A program made the translations under genes and the position numbers. The notes under the pieces were generated by a model. It was given only the letters and a program-made list of their open reading frames with translations, made no database searches and had not been told where the DNA came from. Positions 50,688 through 59,002 of a stretch of 64,000 nt of DNA are shown here, piece by piece (positions within the stretch are counted from its first letter, which is position 1; the number at the start of each line of letters is the position of its first letter). Source of the DNA: Halobacillus ihumii (lineage in GTDB: Bacteria > Bacillota > Bacilli > Bacillales > Halobacillaceae); contig NZ_CACVAO010000001.1 of the NCBI RefSeq assembly GCF_902726645.1, forward strand, positions 2,481,362 through 2,545,361. Direction: 5' to 3'.

Positions 50688-50715
50688 AAGCTGCTGTGCA
50701 CACACAGTAGCTTTT
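50688..50715 (+). terminator. Rho-independent terminator after the HesB-like gene
   Basis: AAGCTGCTGTG and CACAGTAGCTT form a stem with one mismatch and a short loop, followed by TTG. Confidence 0.7.
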
Positions 50716-50727
50716 GTTAATTTGGCA

Positions 50728-50900
50728 TGCTTGTTGAGGGTTCGTCCCTGGGTGGAGAGTAATTCGGCCATACATCTTGAGGACTTGGCCCAAACTGGAT
50801 GTTGTTCGACCGTAACTCAGGAAAACTCGACCCTTACAGACTCAGATTCTACCCTAAATCAGAGTTATTCTACCCTACGAGGATTCTTCCTAAATGAAAG
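50728..50900. repeat. Degenerate tandem array built on TTCGTCCC/TTCGACC
   Basis: The units TTCGTCCC, TTCGGCC, TTGGCCC, TTCGACC, TCGACCC, TTCTACCCT, TTCTACCCT and TCTTCCT recur every 19-24 bases. The spacers are not conserved. A reading frame over it (50722-50946) is judged spurious. A related array lies on the other side of the NERD gene, at 51985-52130. Confidence 0.65.
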
Positions 50901-50932
50901 GGAAGTTTGTCTAGATTTAGCGGTTCTCTTGT

Positions 50933-51892
50933 TTAAATTAGGTTGAGCACATATTTCCGATCATTCGTAACACCGGTGTGGTGATCACAAATTTTCAATA
51001 GGAGTAATCGAGCTGCTTTTTTAGAGGGTAGCATAGCGAAATGTCGAAAATTCTTATTAGAAATGGAGGTATCAATCAGAAGCTGATAGTCTCTTAATGT
51101 TTTAATGTGCGCATTCCTGGAACGCGCCGCGCATTTTGAGCAATACCAATATCCACGCTTTCGTTGCATCGGGAAAGAATTACAATGCTCACACTGGACT
51201 CCTTTAATGAGGTCATTTAACGAAAGAGAATAACGCTCCATAATAGAGGTTTGGTAGGGGAGATTTCCCGTGTTAAGTAATTGGGTCAGAGAATGAACTT
51301 GCTCTGGGGAGCAGGAACTTAAACTGAACTGCTCTCTGAGTGCTTCAATTCTTGGCAGCAGGCTTTTGGCTCGTACTATTTTTCTCCTTAAATGATCGTC
51401 GTCTGAGCCCTTTACAGAAATGATTGTATGAGGATTTGAAATGACAATAAAGGAGTGTAGAGGTATCGGAGGAAAATGAACACGTTCAAGCCAGCGATGA
51501 AGTTGGCGTTTCTGATGTTCTACTTGTAGAAAAGGATCAGGGAAAATATCCTTTTGTTCATTATGAGTTCGAAAAAGCTGATTCCATTCTAAATCGAAAC
51601 ACAATTCCCCTTTGAAATTTTTCACTTCAAGTATCAGGATGAATTCTGGACATAGAACTATGGCATCCAATTGGCAGTAATGAATCCCGTCAAATAATCG
51701 GATATCTTGGATGACTTGATAATGGTCGGGAAGATATTGAAGATAGAAATCTAGTGTGGTTTCACCGAAGTATCCTGCTGATTGCTTTAAGAATGTTTCA
51801 TGGATTTCGGTATAACGGGGGTGGTCGGAAGGTATACGGTTTAATCCTGCTTCAAGCTGAAGGTGTTGTAAAGTTTTTTCTCTTTTATTCAT
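50933..51892 (-). CDS. NERD-domain protein with C-terminal zinc ribbon
   Basis: A 319-residue protein. Residues about 40-150 form a NERD (nuclease-related) domain: GYFGETTLDFYLQYLP, then QLDAIVLCPEFILILEVKNFKG in pieces, with the Asp and the ExK of restriction-endonuclease-like folds. The C-terminus has CEHC and CSKC (about residues 233-256), a zinc ribbon. A DNA-processing role is possible. AAGGAGAG precedes ATG 51892 at a long distance. It stands alone and is flanked by two related tandem arrays. Confidence 0.78.
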   Translation of the reverse strand: MNKREKTLQHLQLEAGLNRIPSDHPRYTEIHETFLKQSAGYFGETTLDFYLQYLPDHYQVIQDIRLFDGIHYCQLDAIVLCPEFILILEVKNFKGELCFDLEWNQLFRTHNEQKDIFPDPFLQVEHQKRQLHRWLERVHFPPIPLHSFIVISNPHTIISVKGSDDDHLRRKIVRAKSLLPRIEALREQFSLSSCSPEQVHSLTQLLNTGNLPYQTSIMERYSLSLNDLIKGVQCEHCNSFPMQRKRGYWYCSKCAARSRNAHIKTLRDYQLLIDTSISNKNFRHFAMLPSKKAARLLLLKICDHHTGVTNDRKYVLNLI

Positions 51893-51984
51893 CTAATAAA
51901 TCACTCTCCTTGTCAATACAACTGCAACAATAACTATTCGCTACAAATGGCTTATTTCCTCTTTTTTTGCAAAATTTTTAAAGT

Positions 51985-52130
51985 GATTCGTCCCTGCCGG
52001 AGCGCTGCTTGGCCATAAATCATGAGAGATCGTCCCTGCCGGAGCGCTAGCTTGGCCGTAGATCATGAGAGTTCGTCCCTAACGGAGTACTATTCGGCCG
52101 TAAACCATAAAGATTCTTCCCTACCACATT
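51985..52130. repeat. Tandem array of about 43-bp units (TTCGTCCCTGCCGGAGCGCT type)
   Basis: About three and a half units: each starts with (T)TCGTCCCT, continues CCGGAGCGCT, then CTTGGCCGTA and ATCATGAGAG. The first two copies are close to identical and the later ones decay (CTAACGGAGTACT, TTCGGCCGTAAACC). It occupies most of the 355-bp gap between the NERD and YdjM genes. No CRISPR-like spacers. Confidence 0.8.
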
Positions 52131-52247
52131 ATAAAAGCTATTCCGCTTTTACTAGTTTACGGTAGACCGTTTTTAGGATAATATAAAAAGCGTCTTGATT
52201 CTAACTGAATCAGGCTTATTTTTTGAAAGTTAGAGGGTTTTAACAAC

Positions 52248-52859
52248 ATGATGGCATCAGGGCACCAAGTCGTTGGCTTTACTTGCGGAGTAGCTGCACT
52301 AACATTTTTACCTGAACTAGATCGTTTACCTGCTACGTCCTATGAGACTACATTATATTTTTTATGCGTTTTGTTCGGGTCTCTTCTTCCCGATATAGAT
52401 ACACCGAGATCAACTCTTGGAAAATGGTTTTGGAAAATCCTTCTCATGTTCCTTCTAGTAGCGGTCATTGCTTATTTGTTTGCTCCGTCAATTATAGAAA
52501 TGTACAGAGATGAATTAAGTGTTTTGACAATGCTTATTTTACCTATTCTCGTTATGGTTCGCAGTCATAGAAAAATGACACATTCCGTTTTATTTATTTT
52601 TCTGATAGGTGGATACTGTTATTTGATTGACTCCTTTCTTGCTGTTCCGTTGAATTACTTCATCGGACTGCTGGTCGGTGTCTGCTCACATTTGCTTGGG
52701 GATTTTATTACGAAAAAAGGAATTCCATTATTGTATCCTTTTTCTAAGAAACATTTTCGGTTTATTGTAACGTTCACAACAGGTTCTTCTGCTGAAAAAA
52801 TGATTGTAATGGCTTTAGTAGTAGCGAATATCTGTTTTCTTGTAGATTTTGTTATTTAG
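52248..52859 (+). CDS. YdjM/DUF457-type membrane-bound metal-dependent hydrolase
   Basis: A 203-residue protein with four or five membrane segments and the metal-site motifs of the YdjM family: HQVVGF near the N-terminus, GSLLPDIDTPRST, HRKMTHSVLF and HLLGDFITKKG. These proteins are predicted membrane hydrolases of unknown substrate; E. coli YdjM is LexA-controlled. Two ATG codons (52248, 52251) are possible and the ribosome binding site is weak. Confidence 0.8.
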   Translation: MMASGHQVVGFTCGVAALTFLPELDRLPATSYETTLYFLCVLFGSLLPDIDTPRSTLGKWFWKILLMFLLVAVIAYLFAPSIIEMYRDELSVLTMLILPILVMVRSHRKMTHSVLFIFLIGGYCYLIDSFLAVPLNYFIGLLVGVCSHLLGDFITKKGIPLLYPFSKKHFRFIVTFTTGSSAEKMIVMALVVANICFLVDFVI

Positions 52860-52940
52860 TAGGTAGTACATATGCGATTACGAGATGTTCCTTTTTACGT
52901 ATAGGGAATGCACATCACTTCAGGGCATAATAACAAAAAC

Positions 52941-52975
52941 AAAGAAGAGGGCCTAAAGTGCAGGCCCTCTTCTTT
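52941..52975. terminator. Bidirectional terminator between ydjM-like gene and BCCT fragment
   Basis: AAAGAAGAGGGCCT and AGGCCCTCTTCTTT form a 14-bp perfect stem with a 7-nt loop. The end of the BCCT fragment runs into it. Confidence 0.85.
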
Positions 52976-53462
52976 GTATATTATTGTTGCTTTTTTGGCG
53001 TCTGACTTTCCTTTGTGGGATCGGCTCATGCCGGATCATTTTCAAGAAAGCATACATGAAAATAAAGAGAATCACGGCAAAAGGTAAAGATGATACAAGC
53101 GAAGCGGTTTGCAATGCATCAAGTCCGCCTGCTATTAAAAGGACAGCAGAAATCGCTGACATGAGGAAACCCCATACGATTTTAGTTAGTAATGGAGGGA
53201 ACAGTGTTCTGTCAGCTGTCATACTTGCCAGGATATAAGTAGCAGAGTCGGCAGACGTGATCAAGAACGTAGCAATTAATGCAATGGAAAGAATGGACAG
53301 TATATCTGTCATCGGCAGGTAATTGTACGTTTCAAATAAAGCCAGTGTTATGTCATTGTTGACGACCTCAGCGATATTCGTTCCATCCATTAAGTCACTA
53401 TTTAAGGCTGTGCCTCCGAAAGTTCCATACTTGATTTTACTAATTGTTTCGTAAAGCGGCAT
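52953..53462 (-). pseudogene. C-terminal fragment of a BCCT-family osmolyte (betaine/choline) transporter
   Basis: The 169 residues cover only the last third of a BCCT carrier: FGGTAL, NYLPMTDILSILSIALIATFLITSADSATYIL in pieces and the basic C-terminal tail. Complete BCCT proteins such as OpuD have about 500 residues or more. Upstream on the minus strand there is no continuation of the family in any frame, so the N-terminal two-thirds are gone. It is almost certainly a relic, although it keeps an open frame and its terminator. Its presence fits a salt-adapted ancestry. Confidence 0.78.
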
Positions 53463-53774
53463 GTATCAATCAGTCCTATTAAGGGTATAGAAAATGAGTG
53501 AAGGATAATGGTATTTTTTACCCATATTCTTGCTGTAAATTATTTTAACAAAAATATGCGTTTTCGTCAGAATATTTCTAAATCTTTCAATTAGTGAAGA
53601 ATGTAATAGAGGGCACATTGAATCACTTGCATTGTGTAGTTATTCTCCTTATCTGGTAAAAAGATTCGGTGTGAAGCGATATAGAGCAGTGCAGGGGGGA
53701 ATTCTGTTGATATGTGATAGGTCTATCTTTTTAGGGAATCATATATTGGATAGGTTAAAAGGAGTGTTTTTCTA
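53463..53774. other. Intergenic stretch, no gene seen
   Basis: These 312 bases separate the BCCT remnant from the nucleotidyltransferase gene. I see no supported reading frame and no residue of the missing BCCT part. A ribosome binding site AAAGGAG lies at its right end. Confidence 0.6.
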
Positions 53775-54344
53775 ATGTTTGAACGTTGTTTACAAGTAAA
53801 GGAGTTCATGGCTTCCTATGAAGGGAAATGGATGATTGCAGGAGGGTGGGCCATCGATTTACATATCGGAGAAGAAACACGAGATCATGAGGATATTGAG
53901 GTGGCTGTATTTCGTGATGAACAAAATAGTTTAGCTTCATTGCTTGCGGATTGGGATATCTATATCGCAAACGAAGGGAAAAAGGAAAAGTGGCATTTAG
54001 ATGCTCCATTGGAACTTCCGATTCATGAGATTCATGCCTCTCATCAGGATGGAAAGCAATTAGAGGTTTTACTTAATGAAAGAAATAAAGGAAGGTGGAA
54101 ATTTAGAAGAGATCCAGAACTGTCTTTTCCTTTATCCATGATGAATCTTCAATCAGAGCAAGGAGTGCCCTATTTAAATCCTGAGATCGTTCTTCTGTAT
54201 AAAGCAGCCAACACGAAGGAAAAAGATCATGATGACTTCAATTACGTTTTTCCTCATTTAAATGAGCACCAAAAAGAATGGTTGAAGCAAGCCTTAATTC
54301 AGCATGCACCTAATCACCCCTGGCTTGAGGCACTATTATATTAG
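53775..54344 (+). CDS. Nucleotidyltransferase-fold protein, aminoglycoside/lincosamide adenylyltransferase-like
   Basis: A 189-residue protein with the nucleotidyltransferase signature IAGGWAIDLHIGEETRDHEDIEV in pieces: Gly-Gly-Trp, then HEDIEV with Asp and Glu as metal ligands. Antibiotic adenylyltransferases of the ANT(2'')/Lnu type begin the same way, but most chromosomal members of this group have no known substrate. It lies 15 bp before the DUF2254 gene, so both may be co-transcribed. Resistance must not be assumed. Confidence 0.72.
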   Translation: MFERCLQVKEFMASYEGKWMIAGGWAIDLHIGEETRDHEDIEVAVFRDEQNSLASLLADWDIYIANEGKKEKWHLDAPLELPIHEIHASHQDGKQLEVLLNERNKGRWKFRRDPELSFPLSMMNLQSEQGVPYLNPEIVLLYKAANTKEKDHDDFNYVFPHLNEHQKEWLKQALIQHAPNHPWLEALLY

Positions 54345-54359
54345 ATCAGGAGGAAAACG

Positions 54360-55673
54360 ATGTATAAGGAAAAAGCCTGGGTCCACATTCGCGATAGTTT
54401 TTGGTTTCTGCCCACGATATATAGTATGGTATCCATCATATGTGTAACGTTAGTAACGATGATTGATTTATGGATCATCCCTAAGGTGAAAGAAGGCGTG
54501 CCCAGTATTCTGCTCATGAATACAAGTACAGCCCAGACTTTGTATGGCTCGCTGATTACATCGATTTTGACTATGACGACGATTAGTTTTTCTACGATCA
54601 TGGTGGTCTTAACAACTTATTCAACCCAGTTCTCCCCGCGTACCTTGCAGGATTTTATGAAAAGCAGAGTGACCCAGCATGTACTTGGTGTCTTCTCATT
54701 CGGGTTTATTTTTGTGATCATCAATTTACTTCTCATGGGCGGAGAACAGAGCAAAGCGCTGATAAGCCCATTTCTAACCGTTGTCGTATCAATTGTTTGT
54801 CTTGGTTTTTTTATAGTATTTATTCATCATTCTTCAAGGTTTGTTCAGGTTAATAACCTAATAGGCAAGATCCGGTTAAGCACCTCTAAAGTAATAAAGA
54901 AAACATTCCAGGACAAAGATATTCATGAAGCTAGTGAATGGAACGAACAAAAAATTGCAGAGAGAAAGGAAACTGAGAAAAAAACGATATATGCCAGAGA
55001 ATCAGGCTATGCACAAGCTGTGCAAATCTCGTCCTTAGTTGAATGGGCTAGTAAAAGAGATGCTCTTCTTGAAGCAAATTTTTATATAGGGAGTTATATT
55101 CAGAAGGGGATGCCTGTATATTCATGTTGGGGTAATATAGAAGATCAAGAAGAATTAGATAGCTGTAACGAGTTTTTGCTTATCGGAAATGAGAGAACAG
55201 ACCTTCAGGATATAGAGTTTTCCATACAAAAACTGGTTGAAATTGCGGTCAAGGCCATATCACCTGCCGTCAATGACCCACATACCGCTGTGAACTGTAT
55301 CAATCGTATAGGTTCGTTGTTAGCTGAACTAGGTACCGTGTACAAGCCAATTCGTTATTATGGAGACGAAGAACAGGTGTTACGATTAATAATGGAGCCT
55401 CTTTCGTTTGAACAATATCTTTATAAAAGCTTTTATCAACTACGTATTTATGGCAGCAAAGATATTTCCGTCATGAACGGGGTATTGGAAGCATTATTTA
55501 AAGTGGCGACGGTTAATGGGGAAACTGTTAAAAGGGATGTCTGGAAATTTGGGTTATACATTATAAGAGCGGTGGATGTAAAAGAACTTGATGAGCTGGA
55601 TTATGAGCAATTCGCCTATTTTGCAGAAAGGCTGGCTGCCTCCTGTAATATGTCTTCCCCCCTCGAAAGGTAA
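54360..55673 (+). CDS. DUF2254 membrane protein
   Basis: A 437-residue protein with four membrane segments in the first 160 residues (about 12-35, 60-85, 107-128, 134-156) and a large soluble C-terminal part. The segment TTISFSTIMVVLTTYSTQFSPR, in pieces, and the later AVKAISPAVNDPHTAVNC are the DUF2254 hallmarks. Function unknown. AGGAGGAAAACG precedes ATG 54360. Confidence 0.85.
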   Translation: MYKEKAWVHIRDSFWFLPTIYSMVSIICVTLVTMIDLWIIPKVKEGVPSILLMNTSTAQTLYGSLITSILTMTTISFSTIMVVLTTYSTQFSPRTLQDFMKSRVTQHVLGVFSFGFIFVIINLLLMGGEQSKALISPFLTVVVSIVCLGFFIVFIHHSSRFVQVNNLIGKIRLSTSKVIKKTFQDKDIHEASEWNEQKIAERKETEKKTIYARESGYAQAVQISSLVEWASKRDALLEANFYIGSYIQKGMPVYSCWGNIEDQEELDSCNEFLLIGNERTDLQDIEFSIQKLVEIAVKAISPAVNDPHTAVNCINRIGSLLAELGTVYKPIRYYGDEEQVLRLIMEPLSFEQYLYKSFYQLRIYGSKDISVMNGVLEALFKVATVNGETVKRDVWKFGLYIIRAVDVKELDELDYEQFAYFAERLAASCNMSSPLER

Positions 55674-55829
55674 GGGGGTATATAGCTTGTTATAGTTATT
55701 CAGGAGAAACAAATATCAGGGCTGTCCACGGCATCTAATCGAGTTGAGTAAGAATGAGCGAATAACAGGACATGGGAAGTTAAATCACGTATGATGTAGT
55801 TAGATTTTTAAATAAAGGGGAAATATCAC

Positions 55830-56147
55830 ATGGAGTCTATTCAAACTAAGGAAAATTTTCAAAACTTAATTGAAAGGGAACAGCCTGTTATCGTTAAGTT
55901 TCAAGCAGATTGGTGTCCAGATTGCCGTCGGATGGACCTTTTTATTAATGATATTGTAAACGAATTTAATGACTATAAGTGGTATGATGTGAATAGAGAC
56001 GAACTACCGGAGATTGCTGAAAAATATGAAGTCATGGGCATTCCTAGTCTTCTAATTTTTCAGGATGGTAAGAAAACAGCTCATTTACACAGTGCAGATG
56101 CAAAGACTCCTGAAGAAGTTGAGGAGTTCTTACAGCGCAGCTTGTAG
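55830..56147 (+). CDS. Thioredoxin-fold protein with WCPDC active site
   Basis: A 105-residue thioredoxin-like protein with redox pair Cys29-Pro-Asp-Cys32 and the cis-Pro in VMGIPSLLIF. The length fits YtpP/thioredoxin-like cytoplasmic proteins of Bacilli. The CPDC site differs from the CGPC of thioredoxin 1, so its reduction potential and partner may differ. AAGGGGAAATATCAC precedes ATG 55830. Confidence 0.83.
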   Translation: MESIQTKENFQNLIEREQPVIVKFQADWCPDCRRMDLFINDIVNEFNDYKWYDVNRDELPEIAEKYEVMGIPSLLIFQDGKKTAHLHSADAKTPEEVEEFLQRSL

Positions 56148-56156
56148 GTAGAGTCT

Positions 56157-56187
56157 CCACATGGTAATTCCATGTGGGTTTCTTTTA
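56157..56187 (+). terminator. Rho-independent terminator after the thioredoxin-like gene
   Basis: CCACATGG and CCATGTGG with a 5-nt loop, followed by GTTTCTTTT. Confidence 0.78.
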
Positions 56188-56269
56188 TATGAGATTGGGA
56201 TTCCTGGATTCTTATAGTCAGGGCACTGTTCTGCCGTGAGCTTGTTTGCTGAATGAAGGGGGAATTGGT

Positions 56270-57358
56270 ATGACAAGACGATTATTACTGGTGGGGGCTG
56301 GCCACGCTCATATAGAGGTGCTTCGTTCTATGAAAGAACAGCCGATCCAACATGTAGACGTATGTCTGATTTCGCCTTCTGAGCATTTTTATTATTCGGG
56401 TATGATCTCGGGTTATGTTGAGGGGATCTACTCCCTTGAAGAGGTTCGGGTTGATGTGAAGAGATTAGCCCATGAGGCAGGGGTCCATTTTATCAGAAAA
56501 AGAGCTTCACGTGTCTATCCGAATTTTAAAAAGCTTTTTTGTCAAGGAGGCGCGGTTTATCCGTTTGATTTGATCAGCTTTGACATTGGCGCTAAAAGCC
56601 AGCCAGGTCAATTAGTCCCTTCCCCTGAGTATAGTCATATGAACGATCCGAATAAAAAAATGGTCGAGCAAATAGAAGAACTTAGGCAAACGAGTCAACC
56701 GCTTATAGTAGGCGGAGGCGCTGCAGGGTGCGAAGTTGCTCTTGCCTTGCAGGCGTATAAGGCAAGAAACGAAATTCCTGGCCAAGTTCGTTTAGTCAGC
56801 TCATCCTCCGTTCTTAATTCGATATCAAAGCGAACTGCAAAGAAATTAAGGTCTATTATGGAATCAAAAGGAATACAAGTGTGGGAGCAGGAAAGAGCTG
56901 AGGTCATGTATGATGATTATATTATGACTAGTGCAAATAATAAAATCAGGCATACTGGTGTTCTTTGGCTTGGCGGCCCGCTTGCTGATCCGCTATTTGA
57001 AGCTTCGGGAATCAAAGTTGATGAAAAGGGGTTCCCGTTCGTTACTGATACCCTGCAATTTACAGACTATGAATTTATATTTGGGGCTGGTGACTGTGTA
57101 ACGTTAGAGACCTATCCCAATATAGACAAAAGTGGAGTACACGCTGTCAAACAAGCTCCAATTCTTTATGAGAACTTACGTCGCTTTTCCTATGCAAAGG
57201 AATTGACCGTATATGAACCTCAGAAAGTTGCCCTGTATATTTTATCTACGGGCATGAAGAAAGCTTTGCTAGTATACGGTCCTGTGACGGCGCATAATAA
57301 GCGAGCATGGAAACTGAAAAATAAAATTGATCGTGAATACATGGATAAGTATAAATAA
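56270..57358 (+). CDS. FAD-dependent pyridine nucleotide oxidoreductase of the SelD-associated/NDH-2-like type
   Basis: A 362-residue flavoprotein. LLLVGAGHAHIEVLRSM at the start and FYYSGMISGYVEGIYSLEEV, in pieces, are typical of the oxidoreductase domain often fused to the N-terminus of selenophosphate synthetase (SelD). VGGGAAGCEVALAL is the second dinucleotide site and FGAGDCVTLETYP binds FAD. The kinase domain of SelD is not present. No redox CxxxxC disulfide is seen. AAGGGGGAATTGGT places the start at ATG 56270. Confidence 0.78.
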   Translation: MTRRLLLVGAGHAHIEVLRSMKEQPIQHVDVCLISPSEHFYYSGMISGYVEGIYSLEEVRVDVKRLAHEAGVHFIRKRASRVYPNFKKLFCQGGAVYPFDLISFDIGAKSQPGQLVPSPEYSHMNDPNKKMVEQIEELRQTSQPLIVGGGAAGCEVALALQAYKARNEIPGQVRLVSSSSVLNSISKRTAKKLRSIMESKGIQVWEQERAEVMYDDYIMTSANNKIRHTGVLWLGGPLADPLFEASGIKVDEKGFPFVTDTLQFTDYEFIFGAGDCVTLETYPNIDKSGVHAVKQAPILYENLRRFSYAKELTVYEPQKVALYILSTGMKKALLVYGPVTAHNKRAWKLKNKIDREYMDKYK

Positions 57359-57395
57359 GACGTTCATTCCAACTTGACGGAATGAGCGCCTTTTT
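57359..57395 (+). terminator. Rho-independent terminator after the FAD oxidoreductase gene
   Basis: CGTTCATTCC pairs with GGAATGAGCG with a G-U pair around an 8-nt loop, followed by CCTTTTT. It lies between convergent genes. Confidence 0.8.
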
Positions 57396-57397
57396 AT

Positions 57398-58042
57398 TTA
57401 TCGATCAAGCCATCGTCGAACTTTTTTTCTAAACATAAATGTCAGGAGGATTAGTCCGAGAAACATGCCGACGGCTCCAATAATAAAACTGCTGTCCCCA
57501 CTGGCTAAGCTAGTACCAAGCAGGCTGTAGGCAAAAGTCCCCGGAATCATTCCTACGACTGTAGCGGGGAGAAATGATCGAAATCGCACCCTCGTCATTC
57601 CGGCTAAATAACTTAAGATATCAAAGCCTACAAGAGGGATTAACCGAAGAACAAGAACGTAAAGAAATCCGTTTTCCTCCATTCGTTTGTAGATAGGCCG
57701 TGCCCATTTGGAGTCTTGAAATTTAACAACTGAATTGCCGAAGAACTTACCGATTACATAACCGGTAACGGCAGCTCCTGTCGCACCGATAATAATAAAG
57801 AGCATGCCTGGCCAAACTCCGTACGCGAAAGCAGCAGCGAGCGAAAGAATCGACGTAGGGAAAGCGATGATTGGGCCGATGGCATATACCCCCATAAATA
57901 AAAGAGGCCCCCATAAACCGAACGATAAAATATAATGGCGAATTTCTTCCGGGTTCATATTTAATTCTCGCCTGGCGGCCCAGGCTAGAATGACGAAAAG
58001 TACAATAAAAAGAGATCCTCTAATAAGCTTGGTTTTATTCAT
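57398..58042 (-). CDS. TVP38/TMEM64 (SNARE-associated/DedA-related) membrane protein
   Basis: A 214-residue protein with five or six membrane segments. The conserved stretch is FPTSILSLAAAFAYGVWPG, then GATGAAVTGYVIGKFFG and RLIPLVGFDILSYLAGMTRV in pieces. The family is related to DedA and is probably a lipid scramblase or ion-coupled carrier. It starts 3 bp after the stop of the ABC ATPase gene on the minus strand, so it is the last gene of that operon. In E. coli the same family (YdjX, YdjZ) lies next to the YnjBCD transporter. Confidence 0.83.
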   Translation of the reverse strand: MNKTKLIRGSLFIVLFVILAWAARRELNMNPEEIRHYILSFGLWGPLLFMGVYAIGPIIAFPTSILSLAAAFAYGVWPGMLFIIIGATGAAVTGYVIGKFFGNSVVKFQDSKWARPIYKRMEENGFLYVLVLRLIPLVGFDILSYLAGMTRVRFRSFLPATVVGMIPGTFAYSLLGTSLASGDSSFIIGAVGMFLGLILLTFMFRKKVRRWLDR

Positions 58043-58045
58043 TTT

Positions 58046-59002
58046 CTATTTCCAGCCTTCTTGGAAAAATTGAATCTTTTCTAGTGGAAGATAAATAGAA
58101 AAATTCTCTTTCAGATCGCTGGTCCCCATTGGCATTGTGATTATTTCATGCAGCTCATCAATGTAAAGGCGACAAGCCTTTTGACCCAGGTTATACGTCC
58201 AATTTAAAAGCTTCGCTGTATAGGAATGATGCTCTCCTTCAGGCTTACTGCTCCTTATAGATTGAATAGGGATGTATTGGTGCTCATCTATAACGAGATG
58301 ACTTTTTAAAAAACGTGCGACAAAGGGATTACCTGGGTGTTTGTGAATTTCATCTGCTTCATCAAGCTGCTGGAAAATACCTTCATGGAATATAGCAATG
58401 CGATCGCCCATCAAGATCGCTTCCTCTAGATCGTGTGTAACAAAAATCGTCGTAGTCTGTTGCTTAGAAAGAAAATCCTTGACCCAATATCGCAGCTCTT
58501 CACGAAGTTGAACATCAAGGCTGCTGAAGGGTTCGTCCAACAGTAATACTTCAGGTTCTGAGGCGATTGCACGCGCTAAGGCTACCCGTTGCTGTTGACC
58601 CCCTGATATCTCTGCAGGGAAACGATCAGAATAATCATCCAGGTTTATGGCGCGTAACAAATACGCTGTCTTTGATTTAGAAGCTTGACCAGCCATTTTG
58701 GCTCCGTAATCAATATTTTCTTTAACCGTCATATGTGGAAATAAGAGAGGCTGTTGAAACACAAGACCGACGTTTCTTGTGTTTGGCTTATGATGCGTTA
58801 CGTTCTTGCCGTTAAGCATGATCGTACCATGGGTTGGAGATTCTAAGCCCGCCAAAATCCGGAGTAACGTAGTTTTTCCACTTCCAGACGGTCCGACGAT
58901 ACTAAGAGACTCTCCTTGTCCTAGTTGAAATTGAAGATTTTGTAAAATCTTTTTCTCTCCAAATTGTTTATAGAGATTGATGACATCCAATGAGTAACTC
59001 AC
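58046..59002 (-). CDS. ABC transporter ATP-binding protein (YnjD-like)
   Basis: A 318-residue ATPase with Walker A GPSGSGKTT, Q-loop LVFQQPLLFPH, signature ISGGQQQR, Walker B VLLLDEP and FVTHD. A C-terminal extension of about 90 residues follows. The start is GTG 59002: GGAGGAATTTAC precedes it and GTGA overlaps the TGA of the permease gene. The open frame continues 139 codons upstream, but that part is antisense noise inside the permease gene. It powers the importer made of the three preceding genes. Confidence 0.85.
   Translation of the reverse strand: MSYSLDVINLYKQFGEKKILQNLQFQLGQGESLSIVGPSGSGKTTLLRILAGLESPTHGTIMLNGKNVTHHKPNTRNVGLVFQQPLLFPHMTVKENIDYGAKMAGQASKSKTAYLLRAINLDDYSDRFPAEISGGQQQRVALARAIASEPEVLLLDEPFSSLDVQLREELRYWVKDFLSKQQTTTIFVTHDLEEAILMGDRIAIFHEGIFQQLDEADEIHKHPGNPFVARFLKSHLVIDEHQYIPIQSIRSSKPEGEHHSYTAKLLNWTYNLGQKACRLYIDELHEIITMPMGTSDLKENFSIYLPLEKIQFFQEGWK

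Noticed and set aside
50722..50946. Plus-strand frame of 74 codons after the HesB-like gene
   Set aside because: It lies entirely in the degenerate tandem array and overlaps the end of the NERD gene; composition reflects the repeat.
51985..52130. CRISPR-like array
   Set aside because: The units are directly adjacent, decay gradually, and there are no unique spacers of constant length and no cas genes.
53775..54344. Antibiotic resistance gene
   Set aside because: Only the general nucleotidyltransferase motif is shared with ANT/Lnu enzymes; no specific match can be claimed.
56270..57358. Selenophosphate synthetase (SelD)
   Set aside because: Only the oxidoreductase part is present; the kinase domain and other selenium genes are missing.
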